Of a stretch of 64,000 nt of DNA, positions 8,125 through 17,196 are shown in pieces (the first letter of the stretch is position 1; every line of letters begins with the position of its first letter). The notes under the pieces are model-generated. The model had not been told where the DNA came from. It worked only from the letters and a program-made list of their open reading frames with translations, and ran no database searches. The stretch spans positions 558,001 through 622,000 of the forward strand of contig NZ_JAMXST010000001.1 of assembly GCF_024124905.1 (NCBI RefSeq). Reading direction: 5' to 3'. The translations under genes were made by a program, and so were the position numbers. The DNA comes from Cellulosimicrobium cellulans. GTDB taxonomy: Bacteria; Actinomycetota; Actinomycetes; Actinomycetales; Cellulomonadaceae.

Positions 8125-8620
8125 CCCGTTCGCCGCGGCGCACACCGCCCGGCACACGGCGGGCAGCGGGCCCGACCCGGGCGCCCCGCCCGCCCCGGCG
8201 ACCGCCGCGGGCGCGGCCGGCCCGACGGGGACCGGCGAGCAGCAGAGCCTCGGCGAGCTCGTCGCCGAGGTGAGCCGTGACCTGTCGACCCTCATGCGCC
8301 AGGAGGTCGAGCTCGCCAAGGCCGAGGCCAAGCAGTCCGCGCAGCGCGCCGGGAAGGGCGCCGGCATGCTCGCCGGTGCCGGGGTGGCGGGCCACATGGT
8401 CCTGCTGTTCCTCTCCGTGGCGCTGTGGTGGGCGCTCGGCGCCGTCATGGGCCGTGGCTGGTCGGCCGTCGTCGTCGCGGTGCTGTGGGCGATCGTCGCC
8501 GCGGTCCTCGCGGCGCGCGGACGCACGGAGCTGCGCACGGTCGAGGGCATGCCCGAGACCACGGACACCCTCAAGAAGATCCCGAACGCCGTCCGAGGAC
8601 ACGAGGAGAAGAACTCATGA
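8108..8620 (+). CDS. Holin-X family membrane protein
   Basis: The 170-residue protein has a disordered N-terminus (1-45), a charged amphipathic helix (SLGELVAEVSRDLSTLMRQE, then VELAKAEAKQSAQRA) and two membrane helices (MLAGAGVAGHMVLLFLSVAL and WSAVVVAVLWAIVAAVLAA). This is the layout of the actinobacterial Phage_holin_3_6 (holin-X) family, which despite its name is chromosomal and has no demonstrated lysis role. The start at 8108 lies inside the previous gene; the stop overlaps the DUF3618 start as ATGA. Confidence 0.87.
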   Translation: MSSVPDPFAAAHTARHTAGSGPDPGAPPAPATAAGAAGPTGTGEQQSLGELVAEVSRDLSTLMRQEVELAKAEAKQSAQRAGKGAGMLAGAGVAGHMVLLFLSVALWWALGAVMGRGWSAVVVAVLWAIVAAVLAARGRTELRTVEGMPETTDTLKKIPNAVRGHEEKNS

Positions 8621-9240
8621 GCACCAGCGATCCGGAGGAGATCCGGGCCGACATCGAGCGCACGCGGACCGAGCTGAGCCGGGACGTCGACGCCCTCGGG
8701 GAGAAGGTCAAGCCCGGCAACGTGGCGCGACGCCAGGTGGACCGGGTGCGGTCCGGCGTGACGAGCGTCAAGGACCGGGTCATGGGCACGGCGCACGACA
8801 CGGCGGACTCCGCCCGCGACGCGTCGCACGGCGTCGCCGAGCGTGGCCGCGAGGCGGCGTCGTCGGTCGCCGACTCGGCGCGCAGCACCGCGTCCTCGGT
8901 CGCCGAGACCGTGGGCTCCGCGCCGCGCGCGGTGCGCGAGCAGACGCAGGGCAACCCGCTCGCCGTCGGGCTCGTCGCGTTCGGCGTCGGCCTCGTCGTC
9001 GCCTCGCTCCTCCCGTCGAGCCGCGCCGAGCAGCGCGCCGCCGTCGGCGTCAAGGAGAAGGCGACCCCGCTCGTCGAGGACGTGAAGTCCACCGCGCAGG
9101 AGGTCGTGCAGGACCTCAAGGAGCCCGCGAAGGAGGGCGCCGAGGCCGTCCGCGACGCCGCGAAGGACGCCGCGCAGTCCGTGGGCCAGCACGGCAAGGA
9201 GGCCGCGGCCGACGTCCGCGACCAGGTCCGGGAGGGCTGA
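8617..9240 (+). CDS. DUF3618 protein
   Basis: The 207-residue protein has the DUF3618 signature at its N-terminus (DPEEIRADIERTRTELSRDV, 5-24), an Ala/Ser-rich amphipathic region, one membrane helix (PLAVGLVAFGVGLVVASLL, about 118-137) and a second LEA-like amphipathic tail. Its architecture mirrors that of the first gene of the operon, so the two may form a membrane-curvature or scaffold pair (inference). The function of the family is not known. Confidence 0.87.
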   Translation: MSTSDPEEIRADIERTRTELSRDVDALGEKVKPGNVARRQVDRVRSGVTSVKDRVMGTAHDTADSARDASHGVAERGREAASSVADSARSTASSVAETVGSAPRAVREQTQGNPLAVGLVAFGVGLVVASLLPSSRAEQRAAVGVKEKATPLVEDVKSTAQEVVQDLKEPAKEGAEAVRDAAKDAAQSVGQHGKEAAADVRDQVREG

Positions 9241-9252
9241 GCCCGACGCACC

Positions 9253-9290
9253 GACGGCCCGGGAGACGAGACCTCGTCTCCCGGGCCGTC
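9253..9290. terminator. 18-base perfect hairpin between convergent genes
   Basis: Arms 9253-9270 and 9273-9290 are exactly complementary with a two-base loop. There is no T-run, as is common in GC-rich actinobacteria. It can terminate the envelope operon from the left and the MBL hydrolase gene from the right. Confidence 0.85.
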
Positions 9291-9366
9291 GTCGACCTTC
9301 CTCCACACCACGTCGTGACCCGATGCACGTCGGCACGACGTGCGGCGACCGGTCCGGCGGAGGCGC

Positions 9367-10161
9367 TCAGTCGACGCGGAGGCTGACGGTCGCACCGCGG
9401 ACGACGGGGCGCAGCTCGACCCCCGGGAGCTCCGGCGATCGCGCCAGGAAGTCGCGCAGCGGGCTGCGGAAGACCCCGTAGTCGTCGTAGTGGACCGGCA
9501 CCACGAGCGGCACCCCGACCCGCCGCACCAGGTCGGCGCCCTGGACGTCGTCCATCGTCACCGTCCGGCCGAGGATCCGCGTCCCGCCGAGGTGCGCGAC
9601 GACCGAGTCGAGGTGCGGGAAGGCGTGCGCGACGACGTCGACGTGGTCGCCGGTGAGCGTGTCGCCCGTGACGTAGACCTGGGTCTGTCGGTCGCCGTCC
9701 ACGCGGTGGGTGTAGACGGTGACCATGACCTCCGGCAGGAGCGAGCGCAGGACGCCGCGCGCGTGGATCGCCGGGACCGACTCCACGTCGAGCGTCTCCT
9801 TGCCCGAGCGGAACGTCTCGATCGTGCCGGTCGGCATGCCGACCGTCGCGAAGTGGTGCCGCGCCAGGCGCCGCGCCGCGGACGGCGTGGTGAGGAGCGG
9901 CACCTGCCTCGTCAGGCCGCGCCGCGCGACGCGGTCGAAGTGGTCGCCGTGCAGGTGGGACAGGACGATCGCGTCGAGCGGCGGGAGGCCCGTCGGGCCG
10001 ATCGCGGGCTCGGTGCGCCGCCGCGACGCGAGACCCTTGCCGAGGTAGGCCCACTGGCCGCGGTGCAGGAAGTTGGGGTCGGTGAGCACGGTGAAGCGTC
10101 CGAACCGCAGGAGCGCGGTCGCCGTCCCGCCGAACGTGAGCGTCGCGTTCGCGCGGCTCAC
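9367..10161 (-). CDS. Metallo-beta-lactamase-fold hydrolase (UlaG/YfhI-like)
   Basis: The 264-residue metal-dependent hydrolase carries the signature SHLHGDHFD with ligands His69, His71, Asp73 and His74; further ligand candidates are in AIHARG, VTGDTL and VPVHYDDYG. The short type without an inserted helicase or nuclease domain resembles UlaG-like or N-acyl-phosphatidylethanolamine-phospholipase-D-like proteins. The substrate is unknown. The GTG at 10161 overlaps the stop of the aldehyde dehydrogenase gene (GTGA), so the two are coupled. Confidence 0.88.
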   Translation of the reverse strand: MSRANATLTFGGTATALLRFGRFTVLTDPNFLHRGQWAYLGKGLASRRRTEPAIGPTGLPPLDAIVLSHLHGDHFDRVARRGLTRQVPLLTTPSAARRLARHHFATVGMPTGTIETFRSGKETLDVESVPAIHARGVLRSLLPEVMVTVYTHRVDGDRQTQVYVTGDTLTGDHVDVVAHAFPHLDSVVAHLGGTRILGRTVTMDDVQGADLVRRVGVPLVVPVHYDDYGVFRSPLRDFLARSPELPGVELRPVVRGATVSLRVD

Positions 10162-11597
10162 GGCTCCCCCAGCGCTTCGAGGTGGACGGCCTTGCGGACG
10201 GTCATCTCGTCGAGCAGGTCCGGCCCGTAACCCGCTCCCCCGCCGCTGCCGCGGCGCGGGTCGGCCGACCCGCCCGGCGCGCCGCCGAACACCGCGTTGA
10301 CCTTGACCGTGCCGACGTCGAGCACGTCGGCCGCGCGCAGCGCGTGCGCGAGCGACGCCGTGAGCACCGTCGCCGCGAGCCCGTAGGCCGACGCCGACGC
10401 CCGGCGCAGCGCCTCGTCGAAGTCCGCCACGCGCACGACCGGCGCGACGGGCCCGAACGTCTCGACGGTCAGCAGGTCGACGTCGTCCGGACACCGGTCG
10501 AGCACGGTCGGCGCGTAGTACGACCCGGGACGGTCGAGCCGGCGCGCACCGGTCACGGCGCGGGCGCCGGCCGCGAGCGCTCCCTGGACGTGCGCGTCGA
10601 CGACGGCGAGCTGGTCCTCGTCCACGAGCGGGCCCATCGTCGTCGCGTCGTCGCCGGGGTCGCCCACCACGACCTCGTGCGCGAGGCGCGCGAGCTCGGC
10701 GACGACGGCGTCCGCGACCTCCTCGACGACGTAGGCGCGCTCGACCGCGGTGCAGAGCTGCCCGCCGTTGGTGAACGCGCCCGTCGCGATCTGGCGCGCG
10801 GCGACGACGGGGTCCACGCCCGCATCGACGACGAGCGGGTCCTTGCCGCCGTTCTCGAGCAGCGCCTTCGCCCCGCGCGCCCCGGCGACCGCCGCGATCC
10901 GGCGCCCCGCGGCCGTCGAGCCGACGTGCGCGACGAGCGCGACGCCGTCGTGCCCGACGAGCGCCTCCCCGGTCGCCCCGTCCCCGCTGACGACGCGCAG
11001 CACGTCCGCGGGCAGGGCCGCGGCCACGAGCTCGGCCAGGCGGACCCCGGGGGCGTCGCTGCGCTCGGACGGCTTGTGCACGACCACGTTGCCCGTGACG
11101 AGCGCCGCGGCGAGGAGCCCGGCGGCGGCCGGGTACGGGTCGTTCCAGGGCGTGACCACCGCGACGACGCCGCGCGGCTCGCGGCGCACGACGTCGAGCG
11201 CCGCGGGGTCGCCCGCGAGCACGCGGCCCGCCCGCCCGAGACCCGCGACCGCGGCCTCGTCGAGCAGGTCCGCCGCGACCAGGGCCGACGCGCGCGCCTC
11301 GGCCTCGAGCCGGCCCGTCGTCGCCCGCAGCAGCGCGCCCAGCTCGTCGGCGGCGTCGCGCACGGACCGCGCCGCGGCGCGCAGGGCGGCGGCGCGGTCG
11401 GCCGGGGCCGTCGCGCGCCACGCGGGCCACGCGGCCACGGCGGCGCGCACGGCGGCGTCGACCTCGTCGGCCGTCGCGCACCGGACAGGGGCGGCGGGTC
11501 GCCCGGTCGCGGGGTCGGTCCGCTCGATACGGCGGTCCTCCGGGGCGGGTGCGGCGAGGTCGTCGCGCGAGGTAGTGGGGGCGGTGGACGTGGTCAT
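10158..11597 (-). CDS. Aldehyde dehydrogenase family protein
   Basis: The 479-residue NAD(P)-dependent dehydrogenase has the catalytic Cys282 in NGGQLCTAVE and general base Glu248 in LLENGGKDP, the counterpart of the usual ELGGK. The cofactor region includes VTPWNDP and VHKPSERS. The aldehyde substrate cannot be told; the family includes succinate-semialdehyde and benzaldehyde-type enzymes. The ATG at 11597 is followed by a Thr/Ser-rich leader. It is divergent from the heptose/carbamoyl operon, 187 bases away, and leads the MBL hydrolase gene. Confidence 0.9.
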   Translation of the reverse strand: MTTSTAPTTSRDDLAAPAPEDRRIERTDPATGRPAAPVRCATADEVDAAVRAAVAAWPAWRATAPADRAAALRAAARSVRDAADELGALLRATTGRLEAEARASALVAADLLDEAAVAGLGRAGRVLAGDPAALDVVRREPRGVVAVVTPWNDPYPAAAGLLAAALVTGNVVVHKPSERSDAPGVRLAELVAAALPADVLRVVSGDGATGEALVGHDGVALVAHVGSTAAGRRIAAVAGARGAKALLENGGKDPLVVDAGVDPVVAARQIATGAFTNGGQLCTAVERAYVVEEVADAVVAELARLAHEVVVGDPGDDATTMGPLVDEDQLAVVDAHVQGALAAGARAVTGARRLDRPGSYYAPTVLDRCPDDVDLLTVETFGPVAPVVRVADFDEALRRASASAYGLAATVLTASLAHALRAADVLDVGTVKVNAVFGGAPGGSADPRRGSGGGAGYGPDLLDEMTVRKAVHLEALGEP

Positions 11598-11784
11598 GCG
11601 GGCCTCCCGGCGAGTGACACGAAGAGAACTACCCATAGGTGCGCCGTGGGCGTGCGAGAAGCGCTTCTCCGGGTGAGGGTGAAGTTCGGGGTTGCAGCAG
11701 AGCCGACCCGCACGCGTCAGGCGGTGCCCCACGTTCTCGAGGCGCACCACGAGCCTGACCCGATCCAGGGAGGCTCGCAGCCCC

Positions 11785-13461
11785 ATGCGCGTCCTCGGTG
11801 TCAACGCCCTGTTCCACGACCCGTCCGCCGCCCTCGTCGTCGACGGGCGCGTCGTCGCCGCCGCGGAGGAGGAGCGCTTCTCGCGGCGCAAGCACGGCAA
11901 GCGACCGCTGCCGTTCGCGGCCTGGGAGCTGCCCGAGAAGGCGATGGCGTGGTGCCTCGAGGAGGGCGGGCTGCGCCCCCAGGACCTCGACGCCGTCGCG
12001 TACTCGTTCGACCCGGCGCTGGCCAAGCCCGCCGAGGAGATGGGCCTGCCGGACCCGTGGGACTGGTTGCGCGTGCAGTACGCCGAGCGCGCGCCGCAGT
12101 TCCTCGCCACCGCGCTGCCGGGCCTGTCGCCGTCGACGGTGCGGTTCGTGCCGCACGAGGTCGCGCACGCCGCGTCGGCCGCGCTCGCCTCCCCGTTCCT
12201 GGTCGCGAGCGTGCTGTCGCTCGACGGCCGCGGCGAGCGCTCGTCCCACCTCGCGGGCCGCTACGACCACGGCCGCCTGGAGGTGCTCGCGAGCCAGGAG
12301 CTGCCGCACTCCCTCGGGCTGGTCTACGAGTCGCTCACCGAGCACCTGGGCTTCCTGCGGTCGAGCGACGAGTACAAGGTCATGGCGCTCGCCTCCTACG
12401 GCGAGCCGCGCTTCCTCGACGACCTGCGCGAGGTCCTCTACGCGACCGGCGACGGCGGGTTCGTCGCCGAGGTGCCCGACTGGGAGCGGTGGGCGCCCCC
12501 ACGCACCGACGACGGCACGTGGGGCACCGACCACGGCGGGCTGGCGGAGCACGCCGACCTGGCGGCCTCCGTGCAGGCCCGTCTCGAGGAGGTCCTCGTC
12601 GACCTCGCCACGTGGCTGCACGGGCAGACCGGGGACCGCGTGCTGACCATGGCCGGCGGGACGGCGCTGAACTGCGTCGCGAACTCGCGCGTCTGGCGCG
12701 AGTCTCCGTTCGAGGAGGTCTGGGTCCAGCCCGCGGCGGGCGACTCCGGCACGGCGCTCGGCGCCGCGCTCCAGCTCGCCGCGGAGGCGGGCGACACCGT
12801 GGAGCCCATGGGCTCGGCCGCGCTCGGCCGGGCGTGGGGCGACGACGCGCTCGCCCGGTGGCTCCGCACGGCGCACGTGCCGTTCACGACGCCCGACGAC
12901 CTGCCCGCCGAGGTCGGACGGATCCTCGCCGACGACGGGATCGTCGCGTGGTTCGACGGCCGCGCCGAGCTCGGGCCGCGCGCGCTCGGGCACCGCTCGC
13001 TGCTCGCGCACCCCGGACCGGTGGCGAACCTGGAACGGCTCAACGACGTGAAGGGCCGCGAGCAGTTCCGCCCGGTCGCCCCGATGGTGCTGCTGGAGGA
13101 CGCCCCGGAGATCTTCTCCGGCGGCCCGGTCCCCAGCCCCTACATGCTCTTCGTGCACGACGTCGCGCCCGCGTGGCGCGAGCGCATCGCGGCCGTCGTG
13201 CACGTGGACGGCACCGCGCGCATCCAGACCGTCGACGACTCCACGCCCCGCCTCCAGGCGACGATCCGCGCGTTCAAGGACCTCACCGGGCTGCCGGTCG
13301 TCGTCAACACGAGCCTCAACACCGCGGGCCGGCCCATGGTCGACGATCCCCGCGACGCGCTCGAGCTCTTCGGCTCGGCGCCCGTGGACGCGCTCGTGCT
13401 GGGCCCGCACCTCGTGCGACGGCCGGGCGTGTTCGCCGCGCCGACGGAGGTGGAGGCATGA
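11785..13461 (+). CDS. NodU/CmcH-type carbamoyltransferase
   Basis: The 558-residue enzyme should transfer a carbamoyl group from carbamoyl phosphate, via carbamoyl-adenylate, to a hydroxyl of a small molecule or sugar. It begins MRVLGVNALFHDPSAALV, typical of the family; the N-terminal Kae1-like domain includes EEERFSRRKHGKRPLP and SLDGRGERSS, and the C-terminal domain includes ELGPRALGHRSLLA and VVNTSLNTAGRPMVD. It is the first gene of the heptose operon, and its stop overlaps the next start as ATGA. The neighbours suggest a heptose hydroxyl as acceptor, comparable to the WapO-type 7-O-carbamoylation of Pseudomonas core heptose (inference). Confidence 0.93.
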   Translation: MRVLGVNALFHDPSAALVVDGRVVAAAEEERFSRRKHGKRPLPFAAWELPEKAMAWCLEEGGLRPQDLDAVAYSFDPALAKPAEEMGLPDPWDWLRVQYAERAPQFLATALPGLSPSTVRFVPHEVAHAASAALASPFLVASVLSLDGRGERSSHLAGRYDHGRLEVLASQELPHSLGLVYESLTEHLGFLRSSDEYKVMALASYGEPRFLDDLREVLYATGDGGFVAEVPDWERWAPPRTDDGTWGTDHGGLAEHADLAASVQARLEEVLVDLATWLHGQTGDRVLTMAGGTALNCVANSRVWRESPFEEVWVQPAAGDSGTALGAALQLAAEAGDTVEPMGSAALGRAWGDDALARWLRTAHVPFTTPDDLPAEVGRILADDGIVAWFDGRAELGPRALGHRSLLAHPGPVANLERLNDVKGREQFRPVAPMVLLEDAPEIFSGGPVPSPYMLFVHDVAPAWRERIAAVVHVDGTARIQTVDDSTPRLQATIRAFKDLTGLPVVVNTSLNTAGRPMVDDPRDALELFGSAPVDALVLGPHLVRRPGVFAAPTEVEA

Positions 13462-15128
13462 GCACGCCCGTCGCGCGCCCCGCCGGCGCGGTGCCGTACG
13501 CCGTCGTCGTGCCGTCGATCGGGCGCCCGTCGCTCGACCGGCTCCTGGAGACCCTCGTCGCCCAGGCCGACGGCCCGGACTCCCCCGGGCCGGCCGAGGT
13601 CGTCGTCGCGGACGACCGCCGGTTGCCGCCGCCCGGCGCGACCGCCCCGGTGCCCGACCCGCTCGATCTCGGGGACGCCGGCCGTGCGCTCGGCGCGCGC
13701 GTCGTGCGCACCGGGGGCCGGGGCCCGGCCGCCGCGCGCAATGCCGGGTGGCGCTCGACGTCCGCGCCGTGGGTCGTGCTCCTCGACGACGACGTCGAGC
13801 TCCCCGCCGGGTGGGCGCGCCACCTCGCGCACGACCTCGCGGCGGCGACGCCCCGCACCGGCGGCGTGCAGGGGCGCCTGCACGTGCCGCTGCCGACCGA
13901 CCGCCGGCCGACGGACTGGGAGCGCGGGACCGCCGGCCTGGAGCGCGCGGCGTGGGCGACCGCCGACATGGCGTACCGGCGCGCGGCGCTGGAGCAGGTC
14001 GGCGGGTTCGACGAGCGCTTCCCCCGCGCCTACCGCGAGGACGCCGACCTCGCGCTGCGCGTCCGCGAGGCGGGCTGGGAGCTCGTGCGCGGCACGCGCA
14101 CGACGACCCACCCCGTGCGCCCCGCGGACGACGCGGTGAGCCTGCGCGTGCAGGCCGGGACGCGCGACGACGCGACGTTCCGCGCCCTGCACGGACCCCG
14201 CTGGCGCGAGCGTGCCGAGACGGGCCGCGGCCGCCTCGCGTGGCACGTCGCGACCGTCGCCGCCGCCGCCGTCGGCGTCGGCGGGCTCCTGGCACGCCGC
14301 CCGCGCGTCGCCGCGCTCGGCGCCCTCGCCTGGGCCGGTCTCACCGCCCAGTTCCTGGGCCGCCGCCTCGCGCCGGGGCCGCGTCCGGGCGACGACGCGT
14401 TCGGGCCCGAGCTGCGGCGCATGGCGTGGACGAGCGCCGCCATCCCGTTCGCCGCGGTGCGGCACCGCGTCGTGGGCACGCTCGCCGCCCGACGCGGGCT
14501 CGAGCCCTGGCCGCCGCGGCTCGCGGCCGTGCTGCTCGACCGCGACGGCACGCTCGTGCACGACGTCCCGTACACCGGCGACCCCGCGGCGGTGCGTCCC
14601 GTGGACGGCGCCCGCGCGGTGCTCGACGACCTGCGCGCCCGCGGGGTCCGGCTCGGCGTGGTGTCCAACCAGTCCGGCGTCGGGCGCGGGCTCCTCACGC
14701 GCGCGCAGGTCGACGCCGTGAACGCGCGGGTCGAGGAGCTGCTCGGCCCGTTCGACACGTGGCAGGTGTGCCCGCACGCGCCCGACGACGGGTGCGCGTG
14801 CCGCAAGCCCGGCCCGGGCCTGGTGCTCGCCGCGGCCGCCGACCTCGGCGTCGAGCCGTGGCGGTGTGCGGTCGTCGGCGACATCGGCGCCGACGTGGGC
14901 GCGGCGCTCGCCGCGGGCGCGACGCCGGTCCTCGTGCCGACGCCTCTGACCCGCCCCGAGGAGGTCGCCGCCGCGCCGGTCGTCGCGGCCGACCTCGCCG
15001 GGGCGGTCCGCGCGCTCGACGGCCGCCTGCCCGGCGCCGCCACCCCCACCGACGCCGACCCCACCGACGCCGACCCGGACGCGGCCGACACGCCGGACGC
15101 GTCCCGGACCGGGGAGCGTGCCGCATGA
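13458..15128 (+). CDS. GT2 glycosyltransferase fused to heptose-1,7-bisphosphate phosphatase (GmhB-like)
   Basis: The 556-residue protein has two domains. Residues 1-250 form a GT2 fold: VVVPSIGRPSLDRLLETL, the Asp triple in VLLDDDVELP and the acceptor-side acid EDADLALRVREAGW. Membrane-associated hydrophobic segments follow at about 255-310. Residues 355-520 form a HAD-IIIA phosphatase with DRDGT at about 361, SNQSGVGRG, and the zinc loop CPHAPDDGCACRKPGPG that marks D-glycero-beta-D-manno-heptose-1,7-bisphosphate 7-phosphatase. The last 35 residues are an acidic Asp/Thr/Ala tail. Both ends overlap neighbours by four bases. The fusion ties donor synthesis to transfer. Confidence 0.9.
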   Translation: MSTPVARPAGAVPYAVVVPSIGRPSLDRLLETLVAQADGPDSPGPAEVVVADDRRLPPPGATAPVPDPLDLGDAGRALGARVVRTGGRGPAAARNAGWRSTSAPWVVLLDDDVELPAGWARHLAHDLAAATPRTGGVQGRLHVPLPTDRRPTDWERGTAGLERAAWATADMAYRRAALEQVGGFDERFPRAYREDADLALRVREAGWELVRGTRTTTHPVRPADDAVSLRVQAGTRDDATFRALHGPRWRERAETGRGRLAWHVATVAAAAVGVGGLLARRPRVAALGALAWAGLTAQFLGRRLAPGPRPGDDAFGPELRRMAWTSAAIPFAAVRHRVVGTLAARRGLEPWPPRLAAVLLDRDGTLVHDVPYTGDPAAVRPVDGARAVLDDLRARGVRLGVVSNQSGVGRGLLTRAQVDAVNARVEELLGPFDTWQVCPHAPDDGCACRKPGPGLVLAAAADLGVEPWRCAVVGDIGADVGAALAAGATPVLVPTPLTRPEEVAAAPVVAADLAGAVRALDGRLPGAATPTDADPTDADPDAADTPDASRTGERAA

Positions 15129-16201
15129 GCGCCGACGTTCTCGCCGTGCGCCTCGACAGCGACGGCGACGTCCTCCTCACCGGCCCGGCGGTCCGGGCCA
15201 TGGCGCGCACGGTCGCGCCGCGCGGCGGGCGGGTCGACGTGCTGGCCTCCCCCGCCGGGCACGCCGCGGCGGGGCTGCTCCCGGACGTGCGCGAGGTGCT
15301 CGTGTTCGACGCCCCGTGGTCCGGCTACCGACCTCCGCGCGTCGACCGCGCGCGCGTGCTCGACCTCGTCGCGACGCTCGCCGCGCGGCGCTACGCGTCG
15401 GCCGTGGTCTTCACGTCGTTCCACCAGAGCCCGCTGCCCGCGGCGATGCTCCTGCGGCTCGCCGGGGTCGAGCACGTCGCCGCGGTGAGCGAGGACTACC
15501 CCGGATCGCTCCTCGACGTGCGCCACGCACGACCCGACGGCCTGCACGAGGTGGAGGCCGCGCTCGACCTCGTCCGCGCGGCGGGCTTCGGCGCGCCGCC
15601 CGACGGTGACCGGCTGCGCGTGCGTCGCCCCCTCCCGGACGTGAGCGACCTCGTCCCGACCGGGCCGTACGTCGTCGTCCACCCCGGCGCGTCCGTGCCC
15701 GCGCGTGCCCCCGCGCCCGACCACGCGCGGGACGTCGTCGCGGCGCTCGCGGCGTCGGGCCGGGAGGTCGTGGTCAGCGGCGGGCCGGGCGAGACCGACC
15801 TCGCGGCGCACGTCGCCGCGGGGCGCGCGCTGGACCTGTCGGGGCGCACGGACCTCGCGCGTCTCGCGGCGGTGCTCGCCGGCGCCCGCTGCGTCGTCGT
15901 CGGCAACACGGGGCCCGCGCACCTGGCCGCCGCGGTCGGCACGCCCGTCGTGTCGCTCTTCGCCCCCGTGGTCCCCGCGGAGCGCTGGGCGCCGTGGGGC
16001 GTGCCGACCGTCCTGCTCGGCGACCAGGAGGCCGCGTGCCGCGGCACCCGCGCCCGGCTGTGCCCGGTGCCCGGCCACCCGTGCCTGGGCGTCGACCCCG
16101 CCGACGTCGTGGCGGCGGTCGACCGCCTCGCCGCACCGCACGTCGTCGGGACGCCCGCGCCCCGCACGTCCCTGCCCCGGACCGTGGGGGTGACCCGATG
16201 A
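15125..16201 (+). CDS. Family 9 glycosyltransferase (heptosyltransferase family)
   Basis: The 358-residue GT-B enzyme resembles ADP-heptose:LPS heptosyltransferases. Supporting segments are RLDSDGDVLLTGPAVRAM at the N-terminus (counterpart of the GDxLLTTP motif), VVHPGASVP, and the nucleotide-binding C-terminal region CVVVGNTGPAHLAAAVGTP (family GxDTGxxHxAAAxxxP; here Asn replaces Asp). The host makes no LPS, so the acceptor must be another glycan or small molecule. It is coupled by ATGA on both sides within the heptose operon. Confidence 0.9.
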   Translation: MSADVLAVRLDSDGDVLLTGPAVRAMARTVAPRGGRVDVLASPAGHAAAGLLPDVREVLVFDAPWSGYRPPRVDRARVLDLVATLAARRYASAVVFTSFHQSPLPAAMLLRLAGVEHVAAVSEDYPGSLLDVRHARPDGLHEVEAALDLVRAAGFGAPPDGDRLRVRRPLPDVSDLVPTGPYVVVHPGASVPARAPAPDHARDVVAALAASGREVVVSGGPGETDLAAHVAAGRALDLSGRTDLARLAAVLAGARCVVVGNTGPAHLAAAVGTPVVSLFAPVVPAERWAPWGVPTVLLGDQEAACRGTRARLCPVPGHPCLGVDPADVVAAVDRLAAPHVVGTPAPRTSLPRTVGVTR

Positions 16202-17196
16202 GGATCCTCGTGTGGCACGTGCACGGGTCGTGGGCGACGTCCTTCGTCGCAGGCGGCCACGAGTACCTGGTCCCGGTCGTCCCCGACCGCGGGCCCGACG
16301 GCCGCGGCCGCGCGCGCACCTGGGACTGGCCGCCGGGCGCGCGCGAGGTGGCGCCGGACGAGCTCGCCGACCTCGCGGCGGACGGGTCGATCGACGTCGT
16401 GGTGCTCCAGCGCCCCGAGGAGGTCGAGCTGCTGCGCCGCTGGACCGGGCTCGTGCCCGGCCGCGACGTGCCCGCCGTCTACGTCGAGCACAACGCCCCG
16501 ACCGGCCATGCGGCCGCGACCCGGCACCCCCTCGCCGAGCTCGACGTGGTCGAGGAGGGCCTCGTGCCGATCGTGCACGTCACGGCGTTCAACGCGCTCA
16601 TGTGGGACACGGGCGACGCGCGCACGCTCGTCGTCGACCACGGCGTCCCCGACCCCGGCCCGCTGTACACCGGGGAACGGGCGAGCGTCGGCGCCGTCGT
16701 CAACGAGCCCGTGCGGCGCTGGCGCGTCGCCGGGACCGACGTGCTCGTCGGGCTGGGGCGGCACGTGCCGCTCGCCGTCTACGGCATCGGCGTCGGCAAG
16801 CTCGCCGAGCACCTCGTCGCGCCGCCCGGGGACCTCCCCCACCGGCTGCACGACGACGTCCCCCAGGCCGCGATGCACGCGCGCCTCGCGACGTCGCGCG
16901 TCTACCTGCACCCCTACCGCTGGACGAGCCTCGGGCTCTCCCTGCTGGAGGCGATGGCGCTCGGGATGCCGGTCCTCGCGCTGCCGACCACCGAGGCGCC
17001 CGTCGCGGTGCCCCCGGCCGCGGGGCTCCTCAGCGCCCGTCCCGACGAGCTCGCCGCGACCGCGCGGCGCTGGCTCGCCGACCCCGACGACGCCCGCGAG
17101 CACGGCCGGGCGGCACGCGCCCACGTGCTCCAGCACTACTCCCACGCCGCGTTCCTGCGGCGCTGGGACACGGTCCTGACGGAGGTGACCTCATGA
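16198..17196 (+). CDS. GT4-type glycosyltransferase
   Basis: The 332-residue GT-B-fold transferase is short for the family, with a reduced N-terminal domain (MRILVWHVHGSWATSFVAGG). The C-terminal half has the family's acceptor/nucleotide signature around TSLGLSLLEAMALGMPVLAL. A conserved YVEHNAPTGHA segment lies near residue 95. Donor and acceptor are unknown. The start at 16198 overlaps the stop of the GT9 gene, and the stop overlaps the next GT4 start. Confidence 0.85.
   Translation: MRILVWHVHGSWATSFVAGGHEYLVPVVPDRGPDGRGRARTWDWPPGAREVAPDELADLAADGSIDVVVLQRPEEVELLRRWTGLVPGRDVPAVYVEHNAPTGHAAATRHPLAELDVVEEGLVPIVHVTAFNALMWDTGDARTLVVDHGVPDPGPLYTGERASVGAVVNEPVRRWRVAGTDVLVGLGRHVPLAVYGIGVGKLAEHLVAPPGDLPHRLHDDVPQAAMHARLATSRVYLHPYRWTSLGLSLLEAMALGMPVLALPTTEAPVAVPPAAGLLSARPDELAATARRWLADPDDAREHGRAARAHVLQHYSHAAFLRRWDTVLTEVTS

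Noticed and set aside
8108-8620. Holin gene as a sign of a prophage
   Set aside because: It belongs to a chromosomal actinobacterial family and no other phage gene is present.
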